A program made the translations under genes and the position numbers. A model generated the notes under the pieces. It was not told the DNA's origin. It saw only the letters and a list, made by a program, of their open reading frames with translations, and made no database searches. From Cryoendolithus antarcticus (taxonomy: Eukaryota; Ascomycota; Dothideomycetes; Cladosporiales; Cladosporiaceae), in the NCBI GenBank assembly GCA_002077065.1, contig NAJO01000004.1, positions 992,001 to 1,056,000 of the forward strand: a stretch of 64,000 nucleotides of DNA, in the 5' to 3' direction. Positions 11,303 through 21,462 of the stretch are shown here, one piece after another. The stretch's first letter is position 1, and the number at the start of each line of letters is the position of its first letter.

Positions 11303-13031
11303 TCATCGCAGCTCCACGCCGAACTTCAACACCAGCTCTTGTCGAATCTGTTCATGCAGCTCATTCGCCTCCTCCGTTGTCAATGTCTTCTCGAGACTGC
11401 GGTACGTTACTCGATAGCACAGGCTTTGCCTCCCTGTCTTAGGGTGCTTGAAGCTGTCAATCAAACTCACGTCCTCCACCGCGTCGCCAGCTGCGTTGCG
11501 CACCACTTCCATCAGATCGTTTTCATGGAAAGAGGGCGTCTCCGATGACATCGGTTCAGTGACTTGACCGCCTGCTGCTGACGGAGCAGAAGTTTTAGAA
11601 GCCGGAGTGTCAACAACAACAGGTCCATCAGACTTGGGGAGCCAGAACGCAACGTCCCGTGGAGCTGCAGGGTACTTGCTAAACGGCTGGAACCGTCGTA
11701 TCGGCTGCGACTCATCGAATTGGCTGAGGAATCGCTGATCCTTGCTCCAGAATAGACGTATGTCTGGGATGCCGAAGAGTAACATTGCGATCCGCTCCAG
11801 TCCAATGCCGAAAGCCCAGCCAACTCGCGATGACACGCCTGCGCGGTTCAACAGAGGCTGGTCGATGACTCCACAGCCCAGGACTTCGAGCCAATCCCCT
11901 CGCCACCACACCTCCAGCTCCCACGATGGCGATGTATGTGGGAAGAACGCCTCGACCCAGCGGACCTTCAGAGGCTCCTGTTCGCCTTGAGCACCTTGGC
12001 CAGATGCTGCTAGAGCTTTGTCGGCTGCAGCGAAGATCGTTACCACCATATCTTCAAGCGAGCGCTTGAGGTGAGCAGCGACTGCCTTCGCCTCCTCTGG
12101 CGTATGGTACTTCGTCTGCAGCGGATTACGCTCCTCGTGAAACGGCGGGTTCGGATCTTCGACTACGAGGTCATGCTTTGGCAGCTTCTTCAGGCTTGAC
12201 ATGATGGTCTCTGCGAGATCCTCACTTGAGCTTGAGGCATTTCGATCCCACGTCAAGGCACCCTCCATCTGATGAAACACCGGGTAGTGGCTTCGATCGA
12301 CTGCATCTCTCCGATAGACATCTGCCGAGATCGTATAGCCATCACTAGCATTGTCGCGGAATACGTCGACCTCGTGTGCTGATGTATGAGTCCTGAGCAG
12401 GGTGTCCTTGTTGATGTAGTAGGTGTCAGTCCGGCTTCGACCTGGGTGATCCTGAGTAAATCCAAGCGAGTCGAAGTTTTGGTCGACTGTCACTACTGCT
12501 GGGAGCTCGTTGCGGTTCTGGAACGCAGGGAATCGAGATTCGATTAGCTTTCTGGTAATCGAGATAGGGTGATTTGGCTGGATGTGGAGTCTCCGCCCAT
12601 ACTGGGCGAGAATGGACGGCGGTACATTAGTCCACGAGTCTGTAGCGTAGGTGTTACCATCAATCGTGAGGCCGTGGTCGGCGTTGCTTGTCGTAGCTGT
12701 TACCAGTCAGTATAGTCCATGTTGTGACGGCCGACTTATTCCCGGGACTTAGGTCTGCCAGTCTGTAGTGACCACTATTGCCGCCATGGAGTCGGTGTAA
12801 AAGACCTGCCGTACGAGTGGCTACAGATTGCTTCTTCGCGTTACAGGCTATGTGTGATGTCGTGTGCGTTCGGGAAATGGCAATGGTCTAGACCGTCCGC
12901 GTATGAGAGGTGTTCTTACCTGTTGATGACTGTCTGGAGAGTCTAAGAGTCAGTCTAGTCGAGCGTCGGACGTGCCATCGCAATCCAGCGGACAGAGCCC
13001 ATATCAAAGCGTTCGGATTCCGCAAGATCAT
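11303..13031 (-). CDS. MSF1: Mitochondrial phenylalanyl-tRNA synthetase
   Basis: Monomeric class II synthetase charging mitochondrial tRNA-Phe. Two exons (12920-13031 and 11303-12696) give 501 residues (yeast Msf1 is about 470). The 223-bp intron (12697-12919; GTAAGA donor, AACAG acceptor) is the longest confidently placed intron in the window. Exon 1 encodes an Arg-rich, acid-poor targeting peptide (WALSAGLRWHVRRSTRLTLR). The catalytic core shows motif 2 in LLRTHTSAHEVDVFR, HQMEGALTWDR, and motif 3 in GWAFGIGLERIAMLLFGIPD. The last ~130 residues form the ferredoxin-fold anticodon-binding domain (FSKYPAAPRDVAFWLP onward). An insertion (VVVDTPASKTSAPSAAGG) lies within that domain. The start in exon 1 was chosen because the large exon has no in-frame ATG before core sequence. 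Head-to-head with the DIC1 carrier 298 bp away. Confidence 0.93.
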
Positions 13032-13329
13032 CTCGTCTGACCTGTCGATGATTTGGACGAGACATGTAACATGAATGTCGACCTCGACCTGACGGTATTC
13101 ATGTCCGGTCGTGACTTCTGTCACCCCTCACGTGGTAGACTCGCTTCGCGGCAGAAAATAACGGTCTGAGCCGCCTACATCATTGCGCTAAGTTCGGCGC
13201 TCAAGCTGCAAGTCGCGAAGTACAAACCCGCGATCGGCCGTATACACCATATACTTACCCTAACAAATACCTCGACTCTACTCGGCCTGGAGTTGTGTCA
13301 CTCGCTCAAGCTATGCGCTGAAGTAGAGC
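13032..13329. promoter_or_regulatory. Bidirectional promoter MSF1 / DIC1
   Basis: 298 bp separates the ATGs of two divergent genes for mitochondrial proteins, so both promoters must fit here. Pyrimidine-rich stretches precede the DIC1 start. I cannot name a specific factor site. Confidence 0.5.
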
Positions 13330-14390
13330 ATGTCCAAAGCCCCGACAGCCACCCAGCATGGCCCACATCACTACCCGCTGTGGTTCGGAGGGAGTGCGAG
13401 CTGCTTCGCGGCTTGCGTGACGCATCCGCTGGATTTGAGTAAGTCATATGGTCTGTTGGGATAGTGTGAAGGGTTCTGACGAGGTTTACAGTCAAGGTAC
13501 GAAAATCTACTAGCCATTGGCTTCAAGTACAGCTCGGCTTACACGGTGAAGGTCAGATTGCAAACACAGGCACATGATGGAGCTCGGAAGAACATGCTGC
13601 AGACTTTTACACACATTGTCAAGGCAGATGGCATACCGGGGATATATGCCGGGGTAAGCGATGCACTCTATAATGCGCAACGTGGCTCCGCTGACTTCAA
13701 TGGCGACAGCTATCGGCCTCTCTCCTCCGGCAGATGACCTACAGCACGACCCGCTTTGGAGTCTACGAAGAGCTCAAAGAAGTCTTTACCACCGCAAAAG
13801 AGAAGCCCTCCTTCCCAGCCCTGGTTGGAATGGCCTCAGCGTCCGGGTTCCTCGGTGGCATCGCTGGCAACCCCGCCGATATCCTTAATGTCCGCATGCA
13901 GAACGACGCAGCCCTACCCGCAGCAGACCGGCGGAACTACAAGAACGCAATCGACGGCCTCTCGCGAATGATCAAGGAAGAAGGCGTCGCCAGCCTCTTT
14001 CGCGCAGTCTGGCCCAACAGCCTCCGCGCAGTTCTCATGACTGCTTCCCAGCTCGCTAGTTACGACATCTTCAAATCTGAGCTACTCCGGCGGACGAGCA
14101 TGGGCGATAACCTGTACACCCACTTCACCGCGTCCTTTATGGCGGGCTTCGTGGCGACGACGGTGTGCAGTCCGGTCGATGTGATCAAGACGCGGATCAT
14201 GACTGCCAAGACGAACGAGGCTGTGTGGACGCTGCTTGCGCGCGTGACGAAGCAAGAGGGGTTCTCGTGGGTGTTCAAGGGGTGGGTGCCGAGTTTCATC
14301 AGGTTGGGGCCGCATACTATTGCTACGTTCATGTTTTTGGAACAGCATAAGAAGCTGTGGCGGAAGTGGAAGGGGTGGGAGGAGCCTTGA
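13330..14390 (+). CDS. DIC1: Mitochondrial dicarboxylate carrier
   Basis: Inner-membrane carrier exchanging malate or succinate for phosphate. Four coding exons (13330-13438, 13492-13496, 13552-13653, 13710-14390) give 298 residues, the family's usual length. The second exon is only 5 nt (TCAAG). It is required to restore the first carrier signature, PLDLIKVRLQTQ, because exon 1 ends in PLDL plus one base and exon 3 starts VRLQTQ. The second signature is NPADILNVRMQ; Asn at the usual Lys position is typical of DIC carriers. The third is SPVDVIKTR. Three repeats of about 100 residues, each with two membrane helices, are visible. All introns are 53-56 bp with GT...AG ends. The assignment to DIC rather than oxaloacetate or uncoupling-type carriers rests on the NPADILN signature. 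Confidence 0.92.
13492..13496 (+). other. 5-nt microexon of DIC1
   Basis: TCAAG between an upstream acceptor (TTTACAG) and a downstream donor (GTACGA). With the last base of exon 1 it encodes Ile-Lys, completing the invariant PLDLIK signature. Skipping it shifts the frame. Retaining the following 55 bp reads into a stop (TGA at about 13574). Confidence 0.8.
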
Positions 14391-14840
14391 TCCAATTGCA
14401 GATATTCAAGTCGGGGCGCATGGGATCCTGATGTGGACATAGATGGTTTGCTACGCTTGCAGCATGGCGTTTCGGGGGTCACCTACGGCTGTACATTACG
14501 ATAGACACCTAAGATAGCCGCAAGACTGTACATCGCTTCGGTACTACACGTGGCTCTGTTGAGTGTATCGTAGTATAAATCTTCAAGTCGTCGATGTGAG
14601 GAGTGAAGTTCAATGCCCTCCACGAGATTATCCGCCAAGACTGTGGAGAAGCCGTGCCTGAACTCCAGACACCTGGCAGCTGTGTTCCCCGTCAAATATT
14701 GAAGCCACGAGACCTCTGTTGCGACAACTTCACTTCACCCTCCGACGCTCCTTCCTTACTTCTTCTACCAATTGACGGACCTCTTGCACGACTGATTGGA
14801 GTTGAGATCACAGTCGAAGCTCCGGCGAGCCACCGCAATC
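14391..14840. other. Intergenic region upstream of SEC61
   Basis: 450 bp holding the DIC1 3' UTR and the SEC61 promoter. No gene seen. Confidence 0.45.
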
Positions 14841-16568
14841 ATGAGTGGACGTGTGTACACCCCCATACCCTCGAGTATCGTATGCGCACGTGGCCGCGAA
14901 ACCGGGCATACGAACAGCTTCATGATGTCGCAATGGCTTTGGAGCCTCAACGAGCAACAGCTGATCGATTCTGCCTTACAGTCCGCTTCCTCGACCTCGT
15001 GAAACCCTTCACCCCCGTCATCCCCGAAGTCCAAGTCCCCGAGACCAAAGTCCCCTTCCAGCAACGGATAGTATGGACGTCCGTCACGCTGGTCATCTTC
15101 TTGGTGATGAGCCAGATGCCACTGTACGGCATTGTCTCTTCAGGTGCGTTGCGAGAGTCGGAGCAAGAGACGCGGGACAACCACTAACGAGGGGACACCA
15201 GACACCTCCGACCCTCTATACTGGCTACGAATGATGATGGCAAGTAATCGCGGTACACTCATGGAACTCGGTATCACGCCCATCATCTCCTCCGGTATGG
15301 TCTTCCAGCTACTAGCTGGCACCCACCTCATCGACGTGAACCTCGACCTCAAGTCCGATCGCGAGCTTTACCAGACCGCGCAGAAGCTCCTCGCTATCAT
15401 CCTTTCACTCGGCCAAGCTATCGTCTTTGTCGCTACTGGCTTGTACGGTCTCCCATCCGATCTCGGTGCCGGTATTTGCGTGCTCCTCGTTGTCCAGCTC
15501 CTGACCGCCGCGCTTGTCGTTATCTTGCTTGATGAGCTTCTGCAGAAGGGCTACGGCATTGGAAGTGGCATCTCGCTCTTCATCGCCACGAACATCTGCG
15601 AGTCGATCCTCTGGAAGGCGTTCTCGCCTACGACCGTCAACACCGGGCGTGGACCTGAGTTCGAGGGTGCGATCATCGCGCTTGTGCATCTCCTGATCAC
15701 TTGGCCGAACAAGCAGCTTGCGCTGCGTGAGGCGTTCTACCGTCAGAGCCTGCCGAACATCAGCAACTTGCTTGCGACTGTCATCGTGTTCTCGGCTGTC
15801 ATCTACCTCCAGGGTGCGTAACGCAGTAGCATAACACGCAACTCGATACTGACAACAATACAGGCTTCCGCGTCGAAATCCCCGTCAAGTCCTCCCGCCA
15901 GCGCGGCATGCGCGGCTCTTACCCGGTCCGTCTGTTCTACACCTCCAACATGCCCATCATGCTGCAGTCCGCACTCTCTTCCAACGTCTTCCTCGTCAGC
16001 CAAATGCTCTACAACAAACTCCCCGAGAACCTACTCGTCAAGCTTATTGGTGTCTGGGAGGCCCGCGAAGGCAGCGCCCAGGTCTTGCCTACCTCCGGTC
16101 TGGTCTACTACATGAGCCCACCTCTTAACGTCACAGATGCGCTTCTCGACCCGATTCATACTGCGGTCTTCATGACTTACATGATTGTGGCCTGTGCGGC
16201 TTTCAGCAAGACTTGGATTGAGGTTTCTGGATCGAGCCCGAGGGATGTTGCGAAGCAGCTGAAGGAACAGGGACTCGTCATGGCTGGACATCGCGATGAG
16301 AGCATGTACCGCGAGCTGAAGCGTGTTATCCCGACTGCGGCAGCTTTCGGTGGTGCTTGTATTGGCGCTCTGTCGATTGTGAGCGATTTGATGGGTGCTC
16401 TTGGCAGCGGTACTGGAATCTTGATGGCTGTCACGTGAGTGCTGAAGATATTCTAGCTTGGGGCGAATAGAGGCTAATAAAGCTGACAGCATCATCTACT
16501 CGTACTTCGAGATCGCCGCCAAGGAGGGCGACATGGCTGGCCTGAAGGGCATGGTCATGGGCAACTAG
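14841..16568 (+). CDS. SEC61: Sec61 alpha translocon subunit
   Basis: Pore-forming subunit of the ER protein-conducting channel, taking nascent secretory and membrane proteins across or into the ER membrane. Five exons (14841-14850, 14982-15143, 15202-15813, 15864-16434, 16490-16568) give 477 residues, matching the family. The first coding exon is only 10 nt (Met-Ser-Gly plus one base), followed by a 131-bp intron; the start is fixed by the conserved [13 protein letters not shown]. Visible landmarks are the plug region ([16 protein letters not shown]), [17 protein letters not shown], the cytosolic-loop ribosome-binding motif [20 protein letters not shown], and the C-terminal tail [17 protein letters not shown]. 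About ten hydrophobic segments are seen. The secretory cargo in this window (GH30, ADAM, Kre9-like) would use it, but that is no evidence of linkage. Confidence 0.97.
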
Positions 16569-16900
16569 TGTGGCTGTTTCCAAAGCTTGCAGCGTTGGGC
16601 ATTGGCGGCGTGGGCGGAATTGTACACCAAAAGTCTAAGGTGTAGCGATTGGCAGACAAGGCAGCCTTGTGGGCAAGTACTCTAAGAGCTGTATCGGATA
16701 GGCATATGTAGAAAAGCTTTCCACCTTCCGAAGACACTCCCCAATTTGTCACGTGACCTCCTTGTCCTATGACGCCATTGGCCGAGAGTTTGTCATCGGT
16801 AAGTGAAGTTCGCGACTTCGTTCAACGGTGAATCTAACTGTCGTAACGAAGACCAAGATATCAGGGCACTAAGCCAAGGACGCAGTCTCTGTATACCACG
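16569..16900. other. Spacer SEC61 - NFU1
   Basis: 332 bp between two same-strand genes, serving as the SEC61 3' UTR and NFU1 promoter. Nothing else recognised. Confidence 0.45.
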
Positions 16901-17830
16901 ATGTCGACCAAGCCAGCGATGCGTTGCCTTAGCAAGGCACTCCACCGCCCCAGAGCATCCATACCACAACCCACATCTACAGCGATCGCCACGCAGAGAT
17001 GCACAGCACCGCGATGCTACTCAACGACACAATCCGCCGCCTCACCATTATCTGCGCCCAGCAGAAGGCCCCAATATCAGTCCCGGCACCTCCCTGCCAT
17101 TCCGTCACTACAAAGCCGCCGAACGATCTTCATCCAGACTGAGCCGACGCCCAATACGGACGCCCTGAAGTTCAAGCCGAATACGAATGTCCTACCAGAC
17201 TCTTTTCCCTCGACATTCCTCGAGTATACCACACCGCGATCGACGCTCTCGCCTCCACATCCTAGTCCGCTCGCAGCGGAGCTGATGAATGTAGATGGTG
17301 TCAGGAGTGTATTCTACGGGAAAGACTACATCACAATCACAAAAGACGCAGCGACACCTTGGGCACACGTCAAGCCGGAAGTCTTCAGCTTGATCACCGA
17401 GGCAGTGACGAACGGAAAGTCGTTTGTAAACATCGTTCAGGCCAAGGAAGGCGAAGAAGGCCAAGGCAGCTCCGCCTCCGAGGCCGACGCAGTCTTCGAC
17501 CCCGCCGACCAAGAAGTAGTCGACATGATCCTCGAGCTCCTTGAAACGCGCATCCGGCCCGCCATCCAGGAAGACGGCGGCGACATCGAGTTCCGCGGTT
17601 TCGACGCTGAAGGGCAGGTGCTGCTGAAGCTCAGAGGCGCTTGTAGGACGTGTGATAGCAGTACGGTGACGCTGAAGAATGGGATTGAGAGTATGTTGAT
17701 GCATTATATTGAGGAGGTCAAGGGGGTGAGGCAGGTGCTTGACCCCGAGGAGGAGATCGCTATGGCTGAGTTTGCGAAGTTTGAGGAGAAGTTGAAGGCG
17801 AAGCAGGGGACTGTGGAGGCGGCGGCTTAG
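16901..17830 (+). CDS. NFU1: Mitochondrial Fe-S cluster scaffold NFU1
   Basis: Late-acting scaffold delivering [4Fe-4S] clusters to mitochondrial enzymes such as lipoate synthase and complex II. Intronless, 309 residues. Residues 1-75 are Arg/Ser-rich and almost free of acid, ending near SRRTIFIQTEPTPN, a typical presequence. The Nfu N-terminal domain follows (TPNTDALKFKPN ... GVRSVFYGKDYITITK), then an acidic linker, then the NifU C-terminal domain. That domain contains IRPAIQEDGGDIEF and the cluster-binding motif GACRTCDSS, with the CxxC cysteines intact. Most homologues have Pro at the Asp of CxxCDSS; this is a conservative-looking oddity. A second Met at residue 7 could also serve as start. 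Assignment is firm. Confidence 0.95.
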   Translation: MSTKPAMRCLSKALHRPRASIPQPTSTAIATQRCTAPRCYSTTQSAASPLSAPSRRPQYQSRHLPAIPSLQSRRTIFIQTEPTPNTDALKFKPNTNVLPDSFPSTFLEYTTPRSTLSPPHPSPLAAELMNVDGVRSVFYGKDYITITKDAATPWAHVKPEVFSLITEAVTNGKSFVNIVQAKEGEEGQGSSASEADAVFDPADQEVVDMILELLETRIRPAIQEDGGDIEFRGFDAEGQVLLKLRGACRTCDSSTVTLKNGIESMLMHYIEEVKGVRQVLDPEEEIAMAEFAKFEEKLKAKQGTVEAAA

Positions 17831-18393
17831 CGATTGTATGCACGAACGTACAGACGCACGATGTGGTAGGCTGCATGTATTTTGCTCATACCGACCAACC
17901 TTGAGCAAAGCCTCCAAACGATGTCTCTATGGACAACGACCTAGCGCCAGACACCTTTCTACAGCGTATAGTCAGGCTGGTTGCGTATGCAAGCCTTCCG
18001 GCGGCAATTGTGGGTGACGAAGCGCATGGTCATGTGGGTCGGAAGAGATGAGCTACTTGCATGCATCTCATGATGGGTCGGACGGAAGCACGCGCGCGAG
18101 TGACCACAAAAGCGTATCGCTCAACGACGCACGGTAGAGCAGTATGCTGATATATGCCACACTATAATGAGACTTACTCACATAGCCTGTTGATGAGAGC
18201 GTGATCTCTTTCTCAAGCTCTCTCAAAGGCAGGATCAAGAACGAGAGTCTATCGCGATGCAGTCCATACTAGCATCGCCCATCGCCTGGAGCCGTTCTCT
18301 CCTCGTGCACGTAACACGCCAGTTGAGCCTATCATTGCACACATGAAGATACTAAGTACGACTCTTCGATCATGCATTAGGGGTCTCCCATTT
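17831..18393. other. Convergent 3' region NFU1 / chimera gene
   Basis: 563 bp between convergent stops, expected to be mostly 3' UTR. I looked for tRNA-like clover-leaf elements and saw none. Confidence 0.45.
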
Positions 18394-20982
18394 TCACATA
18401 TCGCGTACAAGCCATGCCCGTTCCTTATCGAGTCTTGCTGCTGACGAATGCTGCAACTCCGAGTCCGGCAGCGCATGTGACTTTGACTCAGCTGGTCGAG
18501 CCCGCGCGGCGAGTGTACGCGTTGAGAGCTTCCCACCTGCCACATCTTCCCTGGGCGACGCCCAGGCCCCAGTGTACGCCATCAGTTGTGTTGGATCAGC
18601 ATCGGCCGTCCACGCCCTGTCGTCGACAGCCGGGACCGCGCTGAGTCCGCTCAGGCTATTTATCAGCATTGTTCGATTCTCGGATGCATATCTGGACGAA
18701 GCCCTCGGTTTCGGCAGTGGCTCCGACCTCACGCCCAACGGACTCTTTGCAAAGCTCAAGCGGATTGGCTCATCGGTGCTCTTGTTGAGAGACATGCTGC
18801 CAGAAAACGCATCCAGGGCCTTCGCAGCGAAGCTGACATCCTCAAATTCGACAAGACACGTCGGTCCGCTGTGCTTGGTGCGGTAACACAATCGTCTGTA
18901 GCCTGGCTGCTTGTTGAATAGATTGGCTAGCTCATCTTCAGATGTCTGATCCGAGATGCCATCGACGACAACAGTGTTGCACGGGGGGTTGCGGGCGGGC
19001 GTTAGATTTGGAACATGATCTGGCCGGAAGGCTGAAGTCGCACGTTGGACGGTGTTCGTAGTCACGACCTCGCGTGTATGATGTATCCTGGAACCCTCGC
19101 TCTTCACTTCGTCAACAGTGACACCGTAGGCTGTCCAGCCACGCGCTGTAGCCGCTGCTATTATGTCTGGACTCCCCGTCCCGTTGCTCAAATCCAGAAA
19201 AACTCCACTAACGCCACGACCTGAGCCGCTCTCTTTGGTCCGGGTGTCTGGGCTGTTGCTGCCTAAATATTTGAACAGCGGTGTGATCAGGGCGGCCATC
19301 TCAGTCGGTAGAATGGAAACAATGACGAATGGGGGCGTGATCCGCTTCAGATCCTCGATGCCGCCAACGTGCTGCGTTCGCGAGGTCATAGAAGACGTCG
19401 CTTTGAAGCCAAGAGTATAGATCATTCCGATATTCAGATCGCGCAGTGCGAAGATGGCATCGGCAGCGTGACTCTCTTCCTTAGCAAGTACAACGGCGGC
19501 TCGGTTGCTATAGGCTGATGATACGCACTCTCGTGTCAGCGTAGCTCGGATGCCCTTCCAGATGGCATCGTCCGCGTTAGAGATTGCCTGGGTCGCAACA
19601 TTTTCAGCCATGATATCTGCGTAGCCTAGCGCAGTGCTACGCGATTGACTGTCTTCAGATGCATAGAGTACATTCGTCGGTGGCGGCGCCATCATTAGAG
19701 CTGGCGAAAGATCGATGAGATCTTGGAGTGCGTCTGCTATACCTTCCTCGAATGAGATTACCTCACCGGCGTCGGACACTGCTACATATTCGTCGTCTGG
19801 GCCATCACTATTATCGCTAAGAGCAGCGGCTCGGGCGGCATCTTTGCATAGATTCCGTAGTTCCCTTACCAGATGTGATAGTTCAGAATGCGGCCACTGC
19901 GAGCACGTATCACCGGTCGCATTGATCAAGCGGTTACCCATATTCATCAGCTTTTCCGTTGCCAGGTTCCACGCGGTCTGACCGGAGCCACCGAACAGAG
20001 GAGCCGCCATCTGTGCATCGTGACACCATATCTGTAACATATTCGCAGAATCCCGGAGCCACCGATCCCGCCCCTCAACTCCATTCACTGTAATAACCTC
20101 TCCCATATACTTGTGCCCTTTGGAGGGACCATTCGACCCATCTTCCAGAGCTTCACGTGTGGCTCCCGAACCATTCCTGATAAGGGCCTCGTCATCCTTG
20201 CGACCAGCGCAGTTTACCAGTTCCAGCAGCACACGATGACAGATGTCTGCCAGTCTCACGGCTAGCTTCTTCGCTTCAGACTTGACCTGAGAGGGATTTA
20301 GCGGCGGGCGGGAGGTGATGTCGGCGTGCTCGGGATGCTGGGCCATCATGGCGGAGATCCAGTCGTTGAGGCCGGTGTTCTTGTGGGCGAAGGTCTCGCG
20401 AGCGGAGGAGTAGGCTTGAATCCTGTCGGGAGTGGATTTGATGGCTAGAATTTCGCGTAAGGGTGGGATACGCTGACCGGACTGCTTTGTGGCTGCTTTG
20501 CTAGAGGGCGAAGATGGCGAGGAGTGACTCGGCGGTGAATTCGTGGAGGTAGCGGTGTCCGGTAGGCTGGCACGGAAATCCATAGAAGCGAAGCGGTCGC
20601 CATTGTCACGAGACGCTGTCGTGATTGGAGTGACTCTTTGGAGAGCCATCTGAGAGAACGAAGCGTTCAAGTCGTTTGCTGGGGCACGGGTCAGGGCTGC
20701 ATCCGACTCTCGAGTCTGTTGACGTCGCCAGATGAAACTTCGATCGACAATCCGTTTCTCCGCTAGGTCGTAGGATTTGCATGCTGAGTCCGTCCTCTCG
20801 CAGGGACCACAGCGCGGCAACGTGGTATCGCATCGCGTTCTTCTCTTCCAACAACGTGTGCAAGCCTGGAGTGTAGATCCAGGCAGAGCATCCCCCGCCG
20901 CTGGATCATCCTGGCCCTCCCAGCCTCCGAGTGGGTACCGTTTCGAATGTTTGGGTGCTTCCGGGTAATCCAGAGTGCTCAT
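18394..20982 (-). CDS. Zn2Cys6 + shikimate-dehydrogenase-like + RRM chimeric protein
   Basis: Single uninterrupted 862-residue frame. The ATG at 20982 (MSTLDYPEA) is the first real Met; the frame extends 11 codons further without ATG. Residues 41-68 form a complete fungal Zn(II)2Cys6 cluster with CX2CX6CX6CX2CX6C spacing (ACTRCWKRRTRC...RCGPCERTDSAC). Residues about 100-460 are Ser/Thr-rich then helical, including an LREILAIKSTPDRIQAY stretch. Residues about 469-626 follow the order of a shikimate/quinate dehydrogenase C-terminal domain (AIWKGI; ADAIFALRDLNIGMIY; VIVSILPTE; GVFLDL; ARGWTAYGV). The nucleotide-binding glycine motif appears replaced by AKEESH, suggesting loss of catalysis. Residues about 668-748 are an RRM of the Scw1/Whi3 type (RNP-like LCYRTKHSGPTCLVEFED, then IRLSFAKSPLGVRS). 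A DNA-binding domain and an RNA-binding domain in one protein is unusual. The quinate repressor QutR/Qa-1S family offers precedent for dehydrogenase-like modules in regulators. Role unknown; DNA- and RNA-linked regulation is inferred. Confidence 0.85.
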   Translation of the reverse strand: MSTLDYPEAPKHSKRYPLGGWEGQDDPAAGDALPGSTLQACTRCWKRRTRCDTTLPRCGPCERTDSACKSYDLAEKRIVDRSFIWRRQQTRESDAALTRAPANDLNASFSQMALQRVTPITTASRDNGDRFASMDFRASLPDTATSTNSPPSHSSPSSPSSKAATKQSGQRIPPLREILAIKSTPDRIQAYSSARETFAHKNTGLNDWISAMMAQHPEHADITSRPPLNPSQVKSEAKKLAVRLADICHRVLLELVNCAGRKDDEALIRNGSGATREALEDGSNGPSKGHKYMGEVITVNGVEGRDRWLRDSANMLQIWCHDAQMAAPLFGGSGQTAWNLATEKLMNMGNRLINATGDTCSQWPHSELSHLVRELRNLCKDAARAAALSDNSDGPDDEYVAVSDAGEVISFEEGIADALQDLIDLSPALMMAPPPTNVLYASEDSQSRSTALGYADIMAENVATQAISNADDAIWKGIRATLTRECVSSAYSNRAAVVLAKEESHAADAIFALRDLNIGMIYTLGFKATSSMTSRTQHVGGIEDLKRITPPFVIVSILPTEMAALITPLFKYLGSNSPDTRTKESGSGRGVSGVFLDLSNGTGSPDIIAAATARGWTAYGVTVDEVKSEGSRIHHTREVVTTNTVQRATSAFRPDHVPNLTPARNPPCNTVVVDGISDQTSEDELANLFNKQPGYRRLCYRTKHSGPTCLVEFEDVSFAAKALDAFSGSMSLNKSTDEPIRLSFAKSPLGVRSEPLPKPRASSRYASENRTMLINSLSGLSAVPAVDDRAWTADADPTQLMAYTGAWASPREDVAGGKLSTRTLAARARPAESKSHALPDSELQHSSAARLDKERAWLVRDM

Positions 20983-21462
20983 CTTCGCTTCCTCGAGCTT
21001 GCCCTCCCGAGGCAACTTTCAGGCTCGCACTGCAATAATCAATCTGGACGTACGTATGCTCTCGTGTAAAGGTGCCGTCATGTTGATGCTTCTGTGAGCG
21101 CGACTGTTCAGCATATGTGCTCAACAACACAAATGGGAGAGGTCTCGTCATGGCGCGCGTGAGGCTAAGTTGCTTCGCCACCACCATTTGAGGTACCTTG
21201 CGCGGTCCATAGAACAAGGCCTCACATACGCACTGCAACCAAGCTCAGAGATCTCCCACCATAGCTCTGGGTCTGCTCACTGTAGAACCCTGCGCATCAT
21301 CGCCTGCATTGCGCCCCGATGGCATCTGCTCCTCTCCAGCGCACCGACGATGCTATGCTTGATTATTAACGATACGCGAAGCTCTTTAGACCTCACAAAA
21401 GGGTCTGCAAGAGCTACTGATCCGACGCCTCGAAGTACAATAGATCCGCTACTCGCTGCACA
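20983..21462. promoter_or_regulatory. Divergent promoter, chimera gene / DUF7580-like gene
   Basis: 480 bp between the ATGs of two head-to-head genes of unusual type. It must carry both promoters. No specific factor sites can be asserted by eye. Confidence 0.45.

Noticed and set aside
18394..20982. Assembly artefact joining two genes into the chimera
   Set aside because: A chance join would have to preserve frame and leave 862 codons open with no intron. Codon usage looks uniform by eye. Not excluded absolutely, so a transcript test is proposed.
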